Assembly: GCA_036563505.1 (NCBI GenBank)
Contig: DATCMH010000025.1
Coordinates: 62,001 to 126,000 of the forward strand
DNA length: 64,000 nucleotides
Source: DATCMH01 sp036563505
GTDB taxonomy: Bacteria > Pseudomonadota > Alphaproteobacteria > Rhizobiales > Beijerinckiaceae
Direction: 5' to 3'
The notes beneath the pieces were generated by a model. That model ran no database searches, was not told the DNA's origin, and worked only from the letters and a program-made list of their open reading frames with translations. Shown piece after piece: positions 50,394 to 59,113 of the stretch (its first letter is position 1; the number at the start of each line of letters is the position of its first letter). The position numbers were made by a program, and so were the translations under genes.

Positions 50394-51220
50394 GCGACGA
50401 CGGCCGGGCCCGCGGCGAGGCATGGTGGTCGACCGAGATCATCGCGATGCGGCCGGGCATGATCCGGCTGCGGGGCTACCCGATCGAGGACCTGATCGGG
50501 CGGGTGAGCTTTCCGGCGATGATCTGGCTCATGCTGCGCGGCGACTTGCCGACCGACGCTCAAGCCGCGCTCTTGGGGGCCGCGCTCGGGGCCGCCGTCG
50601 ACCATGGACCGCAGGCGCCCTCCATCGCCATCGCCCGCATGGCCGCGACCTGCGGGGTCGGCCTCAACAGCGCCATGGCCTCGGCCATCAACGTGCTGGG
50701 CGACGTGCACGGCGGGGCCGCCGAGCAGGCGGTGGCGATCTTCGGCGACGTCGCGGCCGCGATGGAGGAGGGCACAGCCCTCGATACCGCGGCCGACGCG
50801 CGGCTCGCGCGGTTCCTCGCGGAGGAGGGAGGTTACCTGCCCGGCTACGGACACCGCTTCCACCCCGTCGATCCGCGGGCGCCGCGGCTCCTCCAACTCC
50901 TGCGAGAGGCCGCGGGGGCGGGCACGGTGGACGGCCGCTACGCCGACATCGCCGAGGCGCTGGAAACCGCGCTCGCCCGGCGCAAGGGCAAGCGCGTTCC
51001 CCTCAACATCGACGGCGCCGTCGGCGCGATCTACGCCGCTCTCGGCTTCCCGCCCCCTCTGTGCCGCGGGCTCTTCGTGCTCTCCCGCTCGGTCGGCATC
51101 CTGGCCCATGCTTGGGAGCAGATGCAGGGATCCGAGCGCAACAAAGGTCCGCTGCCGCGGGAGTGGCTCTGGGCCTATCAGGGCGTCCCTGAGCGGCGTC
51201 TTGACGACCCGGCCTCCTGA
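50390..51220 (+). CDS. Citryl-CoA lyase-like protein (citrate synthase family)
   Basis: A 276-residue citrate-synthase-fold protein, much shorter than citrate synthase (about 430). The three citrate synthase catalytic residues are kept: H107 in GDVHGGAAEQ, H155 in PGYGHRFHPVDPRA and D208 in PLNIDGAVGAIYAA. Size and sequence fit citryl-CoA lyases, which split citryl-CoA into acetyl-CoA and oxaloacetate. With the CoA-transferase and Tct transporter before it, the operon reads as import, CoA loading and cleavage of a tricarboxylic or citramalate-type acid. The C-terminal end overlaps murQ tail-to-tail by 43 bases. Confidence 0.83.
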   Translation: MSDDGRARGEAWWSTEIIAMRPGMIRLRGYPIEDLIGRVSFPAMIWLMLRGDLPTDAQAALLGAALGAAVDHGPQAPSIAIARMAATCGVGLNSAMASAINVLGDVHGGAAEQAVAIFGDVAAAMEEGTALDTAADARLARFLAEEGGYLPGYGHRFHPVDPRAPRLLQLLREAAGAGTVDGRYADIAEALETALARRKGKRVPLNIDGAVGAIYAALGFPPPLCRGLFVLSRSVGILAHAWEQMQGSERNKGPLPREWLWAYQGVPERRLDDPAS

Positions 51221-52113
51221 GACCCAGCACCAGCATCGTGGCCGCCCAGCGCCGTCCTGAGGCGCCCGCCGGCCCTGTCCAGCGCGGCCCGCGCGTCCGC
51301 GACGGAGCGACCTCCGGCGACGAGCACCGCGAGCTTCACGTTCCCGTCCGCGGCGGAGAGCGCCGCCCGCGCCTCCTCGGCGCTGCAGCCCGTGAGTTCA
51401 GCGAGCATTTTCTCGCTGCGCCGAACGAGCTTGGCGTTCGTCGCCTGAACCTCGACCATAAGGCCATCATGCACCCGCCCGAGGCGGATCATGACGAGGG
51501 ACGAGACGAGGTTGAGCGCGATCTTTTGGGCCGTGCCGGCCTTCATGCGCGTCGAGCCGGCGATCACCTCCGGCCCGGTATCGAGCCAGATGCCGTGATC
51601 GGCTTCGGTGAGGAGCGGCCCGCCCGGGTTGTTGGCGATGCCCACCGTCAAGGCGCCCGCCGATTTCGCCGCTCGCAGGCATCCGAGGGTGAACGGCGTG
51701 GTGCCGCTCGCGGCGAGGCCGATGAGGGCGTCGTTTTCGCTAAGCCCCGCGTCCCGCGCCGCGGCGGCTCCTTCGCTCTCGTGGTCCTCGGCGCCTTCGA
51801 CGGGCCGCAGAAGCGCGGTCTCGCCGCCGGCGATCAGGAAGACGAGGCGGTCGGACGGCCAGCTGAAGGTCGGGGTCAGCTCCGCCCCGTCCTGGACGGC
51901 GAGGCGGCCGGAGGTGCCGGCCCCCGCATAGGCCAAGCGCCCGCCGCGGGCGAGCCGCGCCTCGATGCCGGCAGCCGCCGCTTCGAGCTCCGCGCGGACG
52001 GCCCTGACCGCCGCGACCGCCGCGAGCTGGCCCTCGACGAGGGCGTCGAGGATCTCGGACGAGTCCCAGAGGTCGAGGCCCTTGTAGCGGCGGCTGGCGT
52101 GCTCGGTGGCCAT
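51178..52113 (-). CDS. murQ: N-acetylmuramic acid 6-phosphate etherase
   Basis: A 311-residue SIS-fold etherase. MurQ signatures are LAYAGAGTSGRLAVQDGAELTPTF (phosphosugar loop and catalytic Glu), GIAASGTTPFTLGCL-type (GLAASGTTPFTLGCLRA), TGPEVIAGSTRMKAGTAQKI and KLARRSEKMLAELTGCS-type end. It removes lactate from MurNAc 6-phosphate to give GlcNAc 6-phosphate, the substrate of the NagA encoded 2 kb away. The start ATG at 52113 is preceded by a GGATCGATC region without strong SD. It is divergent from the kinase gene. Confidence 0.92.
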   Translation of the reverse strand: MATEHASRRYKGLDLWDSSEILDALVEGQLAAVAAVRAVRAELEAAAAGIEARLARGGRLAYAGAGTSGRLAVQDGAELTPTFSWPSDRLVFLIAGGETALLRPVEGAEDHESEGAAAARDAGLSENDALIGLAASGTTPFTLGCLRAAKSAGALTVGIANNPGGPLLTEADHGIWLDTGPEVIAGSTRMKAGTAQKIALNLVSSLVMIRLGRVHDGLMVEVQATNAKLVRRSEKMLAELTGCSAEEARAALSAADGNVKLAVLVAGGRSVADARAALDRAGGRLRTALGGHDAGAGSQEAGSSRRRSGTP

Positions 52114-52240
52114 CGTGGATCGATCGTGTCCTCGGGAGGGGGAGCGCCTGAAGCGAGTCCCCGAAGATCCTCGTCTTGAACGGCTTGCGATGAAACCGAA
52201 AGGGGCCACCTTCGTTCCGGCCCTGGTGGAGCACGACCCC

Positions 52241-53176
52241 ATGCCGGACGGCAGCCGAGACGCGACAATGATCCAGGGCCCCCTGCTGTTCGGCTTCGAC
52301 GGCGGCGGGACGGGATCGCGCGGCCGCCTCGCGACCCGGGACGGGCGCGTGCTCGGCGAAGGGGCGGCCGGCCCCGCCAACTTGCGCTTCGGCGTCGCCG
52401 AGAGTTTTTCCGCCCTGCATGCTGTGCTCGGCCGGTGCCTCGCCGCGGCGGGGCTGCCCTCCGCGCAGGCCCTCCCCATCGCGGGCGCCCTCGGCTTCGC
52501 CGGCGCCTCGGAGCCCGCCTTGCGCGCGGAGGCCGAGAAGCAGCCGTATCCTTTCGCCGTCTGCGTCGTCACCTCCGACGCCGAGATCGCCTGCCTTGGA
52601 GCCCACGGCGGCGAGGACGGTGGCGTTGTCGTGGCCGGGACGGGCACCATCGCTTACGCACTGGTGCAAGGACGGGTGCTGCGCTTCGGCGGCTGGGGTT
52701 TTCCCGTCTCTGACGAGGGCAGCGGCGCCTGGATCGGCCTCGAAGCCCTGCGCCAAAGCTTGCGGGCGCATGACGGGCTCGTCGCGCGCGAGGCTCTCCA
52801 CGAGGCCGTTCTCGCGCGGTTTCAGGGCGATCCCCGCGCCGCGGTCGCCTGGATGATGGACGCGAAGCCGCGCGACTACGCGACCCTGGCGCCCCTCGTC
52901 GTCGAGCGCGCGACGGCCGGCGACCAAGCGGCGGACGTGCTCATGACCGAGGCGGCGGACCACGTAGCAGCGCTCGTCAGGCGGCTCGTGATGGAGGGAA
53001 CAAACCGCGTGGCGCTTCTCGGCGGTCTCGCCCCTCTTCTCGCCCCGCGTCTCCCGAGCGACCTACGCTTCGTGCTAACGCCAGCGCGGGGCGATGCGGT
53101 GGACGGGGCCCTGATCCGGGCGCGCTCGCTCGCCGACGCGTCAGCGAAAGCGCCGCGTTTCGCACAAGCACCGTGA
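52241..53176 (+). CDS. BadF/BadG/BcrA-type N-acetylglucosamine/glucosamine kinase
   Basis: A 311-residue ASKHA kinase. The ATP loop is LFGFDGGGTGSRGRLA, the second is GGVVVAGTGTIAYA, and RFGGWGFPVSDEGSGAWIGLEAL is the hallmark of the N-acetylglucosamine kinase branch of BadF/NagK proteins. It should phosphorylate free GlcNAc, GlcN or possibly MurNAc for the MurQ/NagA/SIS route. Start: ATG at 52241 has GGTGGAG nine bases before it; an ATG nine codons later (52268) is an alternative. It begins the rightward amino sugar operon. Confidence 0.8.
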   Translation: MPDGSRDATMIQGPLLFGFDGGGTGSRGRLATRDGRVLGEGAAGPANLRFGVAESFSALHAVLGRCLAAAGLPSAQALPIAGALGFAGASEPALRAEAEKQPYPFAVCVVTSDAEIACLGAHGGEDGGVVVAGTGTIAYALVQGRVLRFGGWGFPVSDEGSGAWIGLEALRQSLRAHDGLVAREALHEAVLARFQGDPRAAVAWMMDAKPRDYATLAPLVVERATAGDQAADVLMTEAADHVAALVRRLVMEGTNRVALLGGLAPLLAPRLPSDLRFVLTPARGDAVDGALIRARSLADASAKAPRFAQAP

Positions 53177-53185
53177 GGAGGGGCG

Positions 53186-54241
53186 ATGCCCGGAGCCGAA
53201 CACCCGACGACTGTCTCGTCGCCGCGCGAGGGGCAGACGCACATGGCCCGGGAAATTCGCGAGGCGCCGGCGGCCGTGGCGCGCCAGGCCGAGCGGCTCG
53301 CCGGGCCCCTCGCCGAGCTGAGCCGGTGCCTGCGCGCCCGCCCGCCTCAGGTCGTCGTGACCTGCGCCCGCGGCAGCTCGGGGCACGCCGCGACCTTCGG
53401 CAAGCACTTGATCGAGCGACGGCTCGGGATCCCGGTCGCGGCCGCGGCGCCCAGCATCGCCAGCGTGTACGGGCAGCCGTTGAGCCTCTCGGGCCAGCTC
53501 TTCGTCGCCGTGTCGCAATCGGGCCGCAGCGACGATCTCTTGAGCCTCGCCGGGGCGGCGAAGAAGGGCGGCGCGCTCACCGTCGCCCTCGTCAACGACG
53601 AGGAGAGCCCCCTCGCAGCCTCCTCGGACATCGTACTGCCGTTGGCGGCGGGGCCGGAGGTCAGCGTGGCCGCGACAAAGACCTTCGTGGCCTCGCTCTC
53701 CGCGCTCGCGGCGCTGACGGCGGCTTGGGCCGAGGACGGCGCCTTGCGGGATGCGCTTGCGCGCTTGCCCGAGCGTCTGGACGCCGCGACGCGCCTCGAC
53801 TGGAGCGGAGCCCTCGACGCGCTCACACCCGCCGAAAGTCTCGTCACGATTGGCCGCGGGCCGACGCTCGCCATCGCCCGCGAAGCGGCCCTGAAGCTCA
53901 AGGAAACTTGCAGCCTTCACGCCGAGGCCTTCAGCGCCGCCGAGTTCCTGCACGGCCCGGTCTCCCTCGTCGGCGACGATTACCCGATCATCGCGTTTCC
54001 GCCGACGGACGAGGCCGGCCCCGGCGTCGCCCGGGCCGTCGCGGATCTCAGGGCCAAGGGCGCTTCCGTGTTCTCGACGGACGCGGAGGGCGGCCTGCCC
54101 GGCTTGGCCCCCGACCATCCCGACATCGATGCCATCGCCCTCATCCAGAGCTTCTACGTTTTGGCCGAGGCTCTGGCCGGCCGGCGCGGCATCGACGTCG
54201 ACCGGCCGCGCCACCTCAACAAGGTGACGCGCACGCGATGA
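53186..54241 (+). CDS. SIS-domain protein, glucosamine-6-phosphate deaminase type II (NagB-II-like)
   Basis: A 351-residue protein with two SIS domains and no glutaminase domain: TCARGSSGHAATFGKHLIER (phosphate loop), FVAVSQSGRSDDLLSL, SVAATKTFVASLSAL in the first, and TIGRGPTLAIAREAALKLKETCSLHAEAFSAAEFLHGP in the second. This is the isomerase half of GlmS, as in NagB-II enzymes, which convert GlcN 6-phosphate to fructose 6-phosphate plus ammonia. It is the third gene of the operon after the kinase, before nagA, and overlaps nagA as ATGA. A free-standing isomerase role is possible. Confidence 0.88.
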   Translation: MPGAEHPTTVSSPREGQTHMAREIREAPAAVARQAERLAGPLAELSRCLRARPPQVVVTCARGSSGHAATFGKHLIERRLGIPVAAAAPSIASVYGQPLSLSGQLFVAVSQSGRSDDLLSLAGAAKKGGALTVALVNDEESPLAASSDIVLPLAAGPEVSVAATKTFVASLSALAALTAAWAEDGALRDALARLPERLDAATRLDWSGALDALTPAESLVTIGRGPTLAIAREAALKLKETCSLHAEAFSAAEFLHGPVSLVGDDYPIIAFPPTDEAGPGVARAVADLRAKGASVFSTDAEGGLPGLAPDHPDIDAIALIQSFYVLAEALAGRRGIDVDRPRHLNKVTRTR

Positions 54242-55380
54242 GCAGAGTCCGCGCCCTCAAAGCCGCTTTTGTCTTCGACGGGGAGCGCCTGCACCGCGAC
54301 CATGCCGTCGTGATCGAGGGAGGCGCGATCCGCGCCGTTCTGCCCGCGGTCGATCTGCCGCGGGATCTCGCGACCGAAAGCCTGCCCGAGCAGGCCTGGC
54401 TCGCGCCGGGCTTCATCGACGTGCAGGTCAACGGTGGCGGCGACGTCATGCTGAACGACGCGCCGACCCCGGAGGCCATGGCGGCGATCGCGGCCGCCCA
54501 CCGCCGTTTCGGCACGACGTCGATTCTCCCGACACTCATCACCGATGCGCCGGAGAAGATGGCGCAGGCCCTCTCGGCCCTGGGGGAAGCCGCACGATCG
54601 AGCCCGGGCGTGATCGGCTTCCACCTTGAGGGCCCCTTCATCTCGCCGAAGAAGCCGGGCGTCCACGATCCGGCCGCCATCCGCCGGCCGGAGCCGAGCG
54701 ACATTCAGTTGCTCACCGCCGGCCATGGCGCGCCGGTGCTCGTGACCCTTGCCCCGGAGGTGGTGCTGCCCGGCACGATCGCCGCCCTCGTCCAGGCGGG
54801 CGTCACGGTGTCGATCGGCCACACGGACGCGACCTATGATGAAACGCGGGCCGCGCTCGCCGAGGGCGCGCGGGGCTTCACGCATCTGTTCAACGCCATG
54901 CGGCCGCTCGGCAGCCGCGATCCCGGCCCGATCGCTGCCGCCCTCGAAACGCCCGGCTGCTTCTACGGCTTCATCGTCGACGGGCTGCACGTCGATCCGG
55001 CCATACTGCGCCTTGCCTTGCGCGGGCAAGGCCGCCCGGTCTTGGTGACGGACGCGATGGCGCCGGTCGGGGGCACGCGCGAGACGTTTCAGCTCTACGG
55101 CGAGACGATCACCGTCACGAACGGCCGCTGTGCCCGCGCGGATGGCACACTGGCAGGCGCCGCGCTCGACATGGCGAGCGCCGTGCGCAACGCCGTCGCG
55201 TGGCTGGAGATCGACTTGCCGACGGCCTTGCGGATGGCTTCGGTCGAACCCGCGGCCTTCGTCGGGCTCGATGATCGGCTGGGCCGCCTCGCCCCGGGTT
55301 ACCGCGCGGACCTCGTCGCTCTCGATCCGGAAACGGTCACGGCGCTCGGCACTTGGGTCGCGGGGGAGGGCGGATTCTAG
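54238..55380 (+). CDS. nagA: N-acetylglucosamine-6-phosphate deacetylase
   Basis: A 380-residue amidohydrolase. NagA motifs: PGFIDVQVNGGGD, GFHLEGPFISPKKPGVH (metal Glu), TVSIGHTDATYDETRAA (metal His), FTHLFNAMRPLG (metal His) and VLVTDAMAPVGG (catalytic Asp). It removes acetate from GlcNAc 6-phosphate to give GlcN 6-phosphate, the substrate of the SIS-domain gene immediately before it. Its stop overlaps the convergent MFS gene by four bases. The set MurQ, kinase, SIS, NagA forms a complete salvage route. Confidence 0.93.
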   Translation: MSRVRALKAAFVFDGERLHRDHAVVIEGGAIRAVLPAVDLPRDLATESLPEQAWLAPGFIDVQVNGGGDVMLNDAPTPEAMAAIAAAHRRFGTTSILPTLITDAPEKMAQALSALGEAARSSPGVIGFHLEGPFISPKKPGVHDPAAIRRPEPSDIQLLTAGHGAPVLVTLAPEVVLPGTIAALVQAGVTVSIGHTDATYDETRAALAEGARGFTHLFNAMRPLGSRDPGPIAAALETPGCFYGFIVDGLHVDPAILRLALRGQGRPVLVTDAMAPVGGTRETFQLYGETITVTNGRCARADGTLAGAALDMASAVRNAVAWLEIDLPTALRMASVEPAAFVGLDDRLGRLAPGYRADLVALDPETVTALGTWVAGEGGF

Positions 55381-56606
55381 GGGACGCCGTCGAGACGGCG
55401 CGCCCGGCGCAACTCCGGGAACCAGCGCATCCACAAGACCGTGACGATCATCGTCCCCACGCCGCCGATCACCACGGCAGGCACCACGCCGATAAATCCC
55501 GCGAGCGTGCCGGCCCGAAACTCCCCGAGCTCGTTCGAGGCCCCGATGAAGACCATGTTCACGGCGTTGACGCGCCCGCGCACCTCGTCGGGCGTCGCGA
55601 GCTGGATCAGGGTCTCGCGCACGTAGACGCTCACCATGTCCGCCGCGCCCATCAGGACCAGGGCGATGACCGAGAGCCAGACGAGGGTCGAGAGGCCGAA
55701 GATCACCGTGAACAGGCCGAAGGCGCCGACCCCCAGGAACATGATCGCCCCCGCCCGGTCGCGGAGCGGGTAGAGCCCGAGCGCAGCCGCCATGGCGATC
55801 GCTCCGATCCCCGGCCCGGCCCGCAGCAATCCGAGGCCCCAGGGGCCGACGTCGAGGATGTCCCGCGCATAGGCCGGCAGCAGCGCCGTCGCCCCGCCGA
55901 GCAGCACGGCGAAAAGATCGAGGGAGATGGCGCCGAGCACGATCTTGTTCGACCACACGTAGCGGAATCCCGCGACGATCGTCGTCCAGGTCGCCGGCTC
56001 ACCAGCGTGCTCGGCCCTGATTCTCGGCAGGAGCAGGGCGAAGCTCGCGCCTGCAAGGAAGAGCACGGCGGCGGTCGAGAACGCCACCTCCGGCGAGAGG
56101 CCGTAGAGAAGCCCGCCGACGACCGGGCCAACGATGGTGGCGATCTGCCAGGCGGAGGAGTTCCAGGCGATGGCCGTGGCGAGCATCTCGCGCGGCACGA
56201 CGTTCGGCAGGAGCGACTGCACGGAGGGTCCGATGAAGGCCCGGGCGATCCCGAGAACGGCCAGCACCGCGAAGATCGGCCCGACGCTGCGATTGCCCGA
56301 CAGCGTGAGCGCGAGCAGCGCCGCGGCGCAGAGGAACTCGACGCCGATGCAGAGCGCCACGATGAGCCGACGGTCGTAGCGGTCGGCGACGGCCCCCGTG
56401 ACGAGCACGAGCGCCAGCGACGGCAGGAACTGGACGAGGCCGACGAGGCCGAGGTCGAACGGGTCGCGCGTGAGGTCGTAGACCTGCCAGCCGACGGACA
56501 CGCTGACGATCTGAACCGCGAAGGCCGCGAGGAAACGCGCCGACCAGTAAAGTAGGAAGCTTCGCTGCCGGAACAGCGCGCGGGCGGACGGCGCGGGAGG
56601 CTCCAC
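55377..56606 (-). CDS. MFS transporter (MFS_3/EntS-like)
   Basis: A 409-residue major facilitator protein with 12 membrane helices. The first loop motif is VTGAVADRYDRRLIVALCIG, the family G-x-x-x-D-R-x-x-R/K-R. The long central loop and ARDILDVGPWGLGLLRAGPGIGA segment fit the MFS_3/enterobactin exporter group. GTG at 56606 starts it. It is 16 bases downstream of the aldolase and probably last in the leftward operon. Substrate unknown; a sugar acid or small drug is possible. It converges with nagA. Confidence 0.85.
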   Translation of the reverse strand: MEPPAPSARALFRQRSFLLYWSARFLAAFAVQIVSVSVGWQVYDLTRDPFDLGLVGLVQFLPSLALVLVTGAVADRYDRRLIVALCIGVEFLCAAALLALTLSGNRSVGPIFAVLAVLGIARAFIGPSVQSLLPNVVPREMLATAIAWNSSAWQIATIVGPVVGGLLYGLSPEVAFSTAAVLFLAGASFALLLPRIRAEHAGEPATWTTIVAGFRYVWSNKIVLGAISLDLFAVLLGGATALLPAYARDILDVGPWGLGLLRAGPGIGAIAMAAALGLYPLRDRAGAIMFLGVGAFGLFTVIFGLSTLVWLSVIALVLMGAADMVSVYVRETLIQLATPDEVRGRVNAVNMVFIGASNELGEFRAGTLAGFIGVVPAVVIGGVGTMIVTVLWMRWFPELRRARRLDGVP

Positions 56607-56622
56607 GGCGAAGGCACGCCGC

Positions 56623-57264
56623 TCAGCCGCGCGCCGCGGCGAGGGCGCGCCAGCTTTCAGCGAAACGCTGCGCCGCCGCGCCGACCTCCTTCGGCGACAT
56701 GCTCGGCGTGAACAGCGCGGAGCCGAGGCCGAAGCCGTTCGCGCCGGCCTCCAAGAAAGGCTTCATGGTCTCCGGCTTGATGCCGCCGACCGGGATCAGG
56801 AGCGTGTCCTTCGGCAGCACCGCCCGCCACGCCTTCACGACCGGCGGCGGCAGGGCTTCGGCCGGGAACATCTTGAGCCCGTCGGCGCCGGCCTTGAGCG
56901 CCGCGAACGCCTCGGTCGGCGACGCCACACCGGGGGTGCAGAAAAGTTCGAGCTCCGCCGCCCGGGCGATCACTTCGACGTCGCCGTGAGGCATGACGAT
57001 GAGGCGTCCGCCCGCGTCGCGGATGCGCGCCACGTCGGCGGGGTCGAGCACCGTGCCGGCCCCGACGAGCACGTCCTGCGGCAAGGCTTCCGCCAGGCGG
57101 GCGATGCTCTCGAGCGGCTGCGGCGAATTCAGGGGCACTTCGATGATGCGAAACCCTGCCTCGGCCAGCTCCTGACCGACGGCGACGGCGTCGTCTGGTC
57201 TCAACCCGCGCAAGATCGCGACGAGGGGCAGGTCGGTGAGGTACGGCGCGAGGCGTGAGGGCAT
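56623..57264 (-). CDS. 2-dehydro-3-deoxy-phosphogluconate/galactonate aldolase (KDPG/DgoA-type)
   Basis: A 213-residue class I aldolase. Active-site blocks are LVAILRGLRPDDAVAVGQELAEAG, FRIIEVPLNSPQPLESIARLA, and the Schiff-base Lys in GLKMFPAE, then IPVGGIKPETM. The LNSPQPLESI piece matches the DgoA (6-phospho-2-keto-3-deoxygalactonate) branch. It yields pyruvate and glyceraldehyde 3-phosphate. The ATG at 57264 fits; the frame upstream is Arg/Pro-rich. It follows the dipeptidase gene by 61 bases and no dgoD/K genes are adjacent. Confidence 0.85.
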   Translation of the reverse strand: MPSRLAPYLTDLPLVAILRGLRPDDAVAVGQELAEAGFRIIEVPLNSPQPLESIARLAEALPQDVLVGAGTVLDPADVARIRDAGGRLIVMPHGDVEVIARAAELELFCTPGVASPTEAFAALKAGADGLKMFPAEALPPPVVKAWRAVLPKDTLLIPVGGIKPETMKPFLEAGANGFGLGSALFTPSMSPKEVGAAAQRFAESWRALAAARG

Positions 57265-57325
57265 GGCGGGCAGGTCCGGGTGGCGACGGGGCCAACGATG
57301 GCCCCGGGCGGGGGTTCCGCGGGGC

Positions 57326-58390
57326 TCAGGCCCAAGTGCGTTCGAGGAGGTTGATCCAGTTCTCGGACGCGATCTTGCGTACGAGCACCTCGCCATAGCC
57401 GCGTTCGCGCAGGGCGGCGATCAGGTTCGGCAGGCCCGCCGCGTCGCCGATGGCGTCGGGGATCTGCGCGCCGTCGAAATCCGAGCCCAGCGCGACGCCG
57501 TCCTCGCCCAAACGTTCGAGCAGGTAATCGACGTGGCGGACGATCTCGTCGAGGCCGGTCTGCGCGTTCTTGCGTCCGTCGGTCCGCAGGAAGCTCGTGG
57601 CGTAGTTCACCCCGACCAAGCCCCGGCTCTCGCCGATGGCCGCGAGCTGCCGGTCGGTGAGGTTGCGCGAGCTCTGGCAGAGGGCGTGTGCGTTCGAATG
57701 GCTCGCGACGAGCGGCGCGTCGCTCATCTGCGCCACTTCCCAAAACCCCTTCTCGTTCAGATGTGAGAGGTCGATCATGATCTTGAGCCGGTTGCAGGCC
57801 TTGATCAGGGCCCGGCCGAGGTCCGTCAGGCCCTCGCCCGTGTCCGGCGAGCTCGGGAAGCGGAAGGGCACGCCGTGGCCGAAGCGGTTCGGCCGACTCC
57901 AGACGGGCCCCAGGGACCGCAGCCCGGCCGCATGGAGCACCTCCAGCATGTCGAGGTCGGGGTCGATGCCTTCCGCGCCCTCGATGTGGAGCACGGCCGC
58001 GACGGCCCCGCGCGCCATCGCCGTCCGGATCTCCGCCGCACTCCGGCATACGGTGAGCGCGCCGTCAGAGGCCTGCTCCAGCCGGAGGAGGATCGCGGCC
58101 ATGGACACGGTGGCTGCGCTCGCCGCGTCGAACGGCACGGCCGGCGCGAGGGGCAGCGCGTAGCGCTCACGCTCCATCAGGGCATCGCCGTCGAGACCGT
58201 CGCCGACGGACGGCACGTAGATCGCGAAGAGCCCTCCGGCGAAACCGCCGGCGCGCATGCGCGGCAGGTCGAGGTGGCCGTCGCTCCGACCCTCCAGGAC
58301 GGCGCGCTCGCGCTCCGGCGGGGACAGGCCGTAGAGGCGCAGGAGAAGGTCGTTGTGGCCGTCAAAGACGGGAACGCGATCTGTGCTCAA
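57326..58390 (-). CDS. Membrane dipeptidase (renal dipeptidase family)
   Basis: A 354-residue M19 dipeptidase. Metal motifs are VFDGHNDLLLRLYG (HxD), the bridging Glu in AVLHIEGAEGID, GPVWSRPNRFGHG, LIDLSHLNEKGFWEVA and ASHSNAHALCQSSRNL (His), and LGSDFDGAQ (Asp). Members hydrolyse dipeptides, including D-amino-acid forms, and beta-lactam-like substrates. TTG at 58390 is the only sensible start (MSTDRVPVFDGHND). No signal peptide is seen, so it acts in the cytoplasm. It is the first gene of the leftward operon with the aldolase and MFS genes. Confidence 0.88.
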   Translation of the reverse strand: MSTDRVPVFDGHNDLLLRLYGLSPPERERAVLEGRSDGHLDLPRMRAGGFAGGLFAIYVPSVGDGLDGDALMERERYALPLAPAVPFDAASAATVSMAAILLRLEQASDGALTVCRSAAEIRTAMARGAVAAVLHIEGAEGIDPDLDMLEVLHAAGLRSLGPVWSRPNRFGHGVPFRFPSSPDTGEGLTDLGRALIKACNRLKIMIDLSHLNEKGFWEVAQMSDAPLVASHSNAHALCQSSRNLTDRQLAAIGESRGLVGVNYATSFLRTDGRKNAQTGLDEIVRHVDYLLERLGEDGVALGSDFDGAQIPDAIGDAAGLPNLIAALRERGYGEVLVRKIASENWINLLERTWA

Positions 58391-58549
58391 GGGACGCTGG
58401 CGGTGATGGAGGGAAGGGGCCGCACCCTAATGGCGCCGCGGCGGAGGCGCCAGACGATCTTCGCGCATCTGAGCCGCGCCCTGCGCGCTGCCGAGCTTTA
58501 GGCGCTGCCGAGCCTTGCGCGGAGCGGGCCGACGTGGTGACGATCCGGC

Positions 58550-58972
58550 ATGATCGCCGTGACGGATCGCATCGCCATCGACGAATCGGAGATCGAGGAG
58601 AGCTTCGTGCGCGCCTCGGGTCCGGGCGGGCAGAACGTCAACAAGGTGTCGAGCGCTGTGCAGCTGCGCTTCGACGTCCGCCGCTCGCCCTCGCTGCCGG
58701 AAGCGGTCCGCCAGCGCCTCGAGCGGCTCGCCGGCCGCCGCCTGACGCGCGAGGGCGTGCTCGTTATCATCGCCCAGCGCTTCCGCACTCAGGAACGCAA
58801 CCGGGAGGATGCGGTGGCGCGCCTCGTCGCCCTCATCCGCGAGGCGACGGAAGTTCAGGCTCCGCGCCGTCCGACGCGACCGACCCTCGCTTCCAAGCGC
58901 CGCCGTCTCGACGAGAAAACGCGGCGCGGCACGATCAAGGAGGGGCGCAGCCGCAAGCCCGAAATGAGCTGA
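58550..58972 (+). CDS. arfB: Alternative ribosome-rescue factor / peptidyl-tRNA hydrolase
   Basis: A 140-residue ArfB (YaeJ/ICT1). It has the RF-1 type domain with GGQ in RASGPGGQNVNKVSSAVQLRFDV, which hydrolyses peptidyl-tRNA on stalled ribosomes, and the basic C-terminal tail RRRLDEKTRRGTIKEGRS that enters the empty mRNA channel. The ATG at 58550 is plausible; a second Met is not close. It stands alone between a dipeptidase and a type I secretion ABC gene, both on other transcripts or strands. Confidence 0.92.
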   Translation: MIAVTDRIAIDESEIEESFVRASGPGGQNVNKVSSAVQLRFDVRRSPSLPEAVRQRLERLAGRRLTREGVLVIIAQRFRTQERNREDAVARLVALIREATEVQAPRRPTRPTLASKRRRLDEKTRRGTIKEGRSRKPEMS

Positions 58973-59113
58973 AGCTTTGCCATAAACTCTTGCGCCCCCA
59001 CGGGGTTATTTCCTTGTGGTCTCACTTCTGAAACAATCGGCTCTTAGTGGGACAATCAGGCGGAAACGCGCGGCCGCGACGTTTCAGGCGTGTCATTGCG
59101 AGGGGATGGGACT

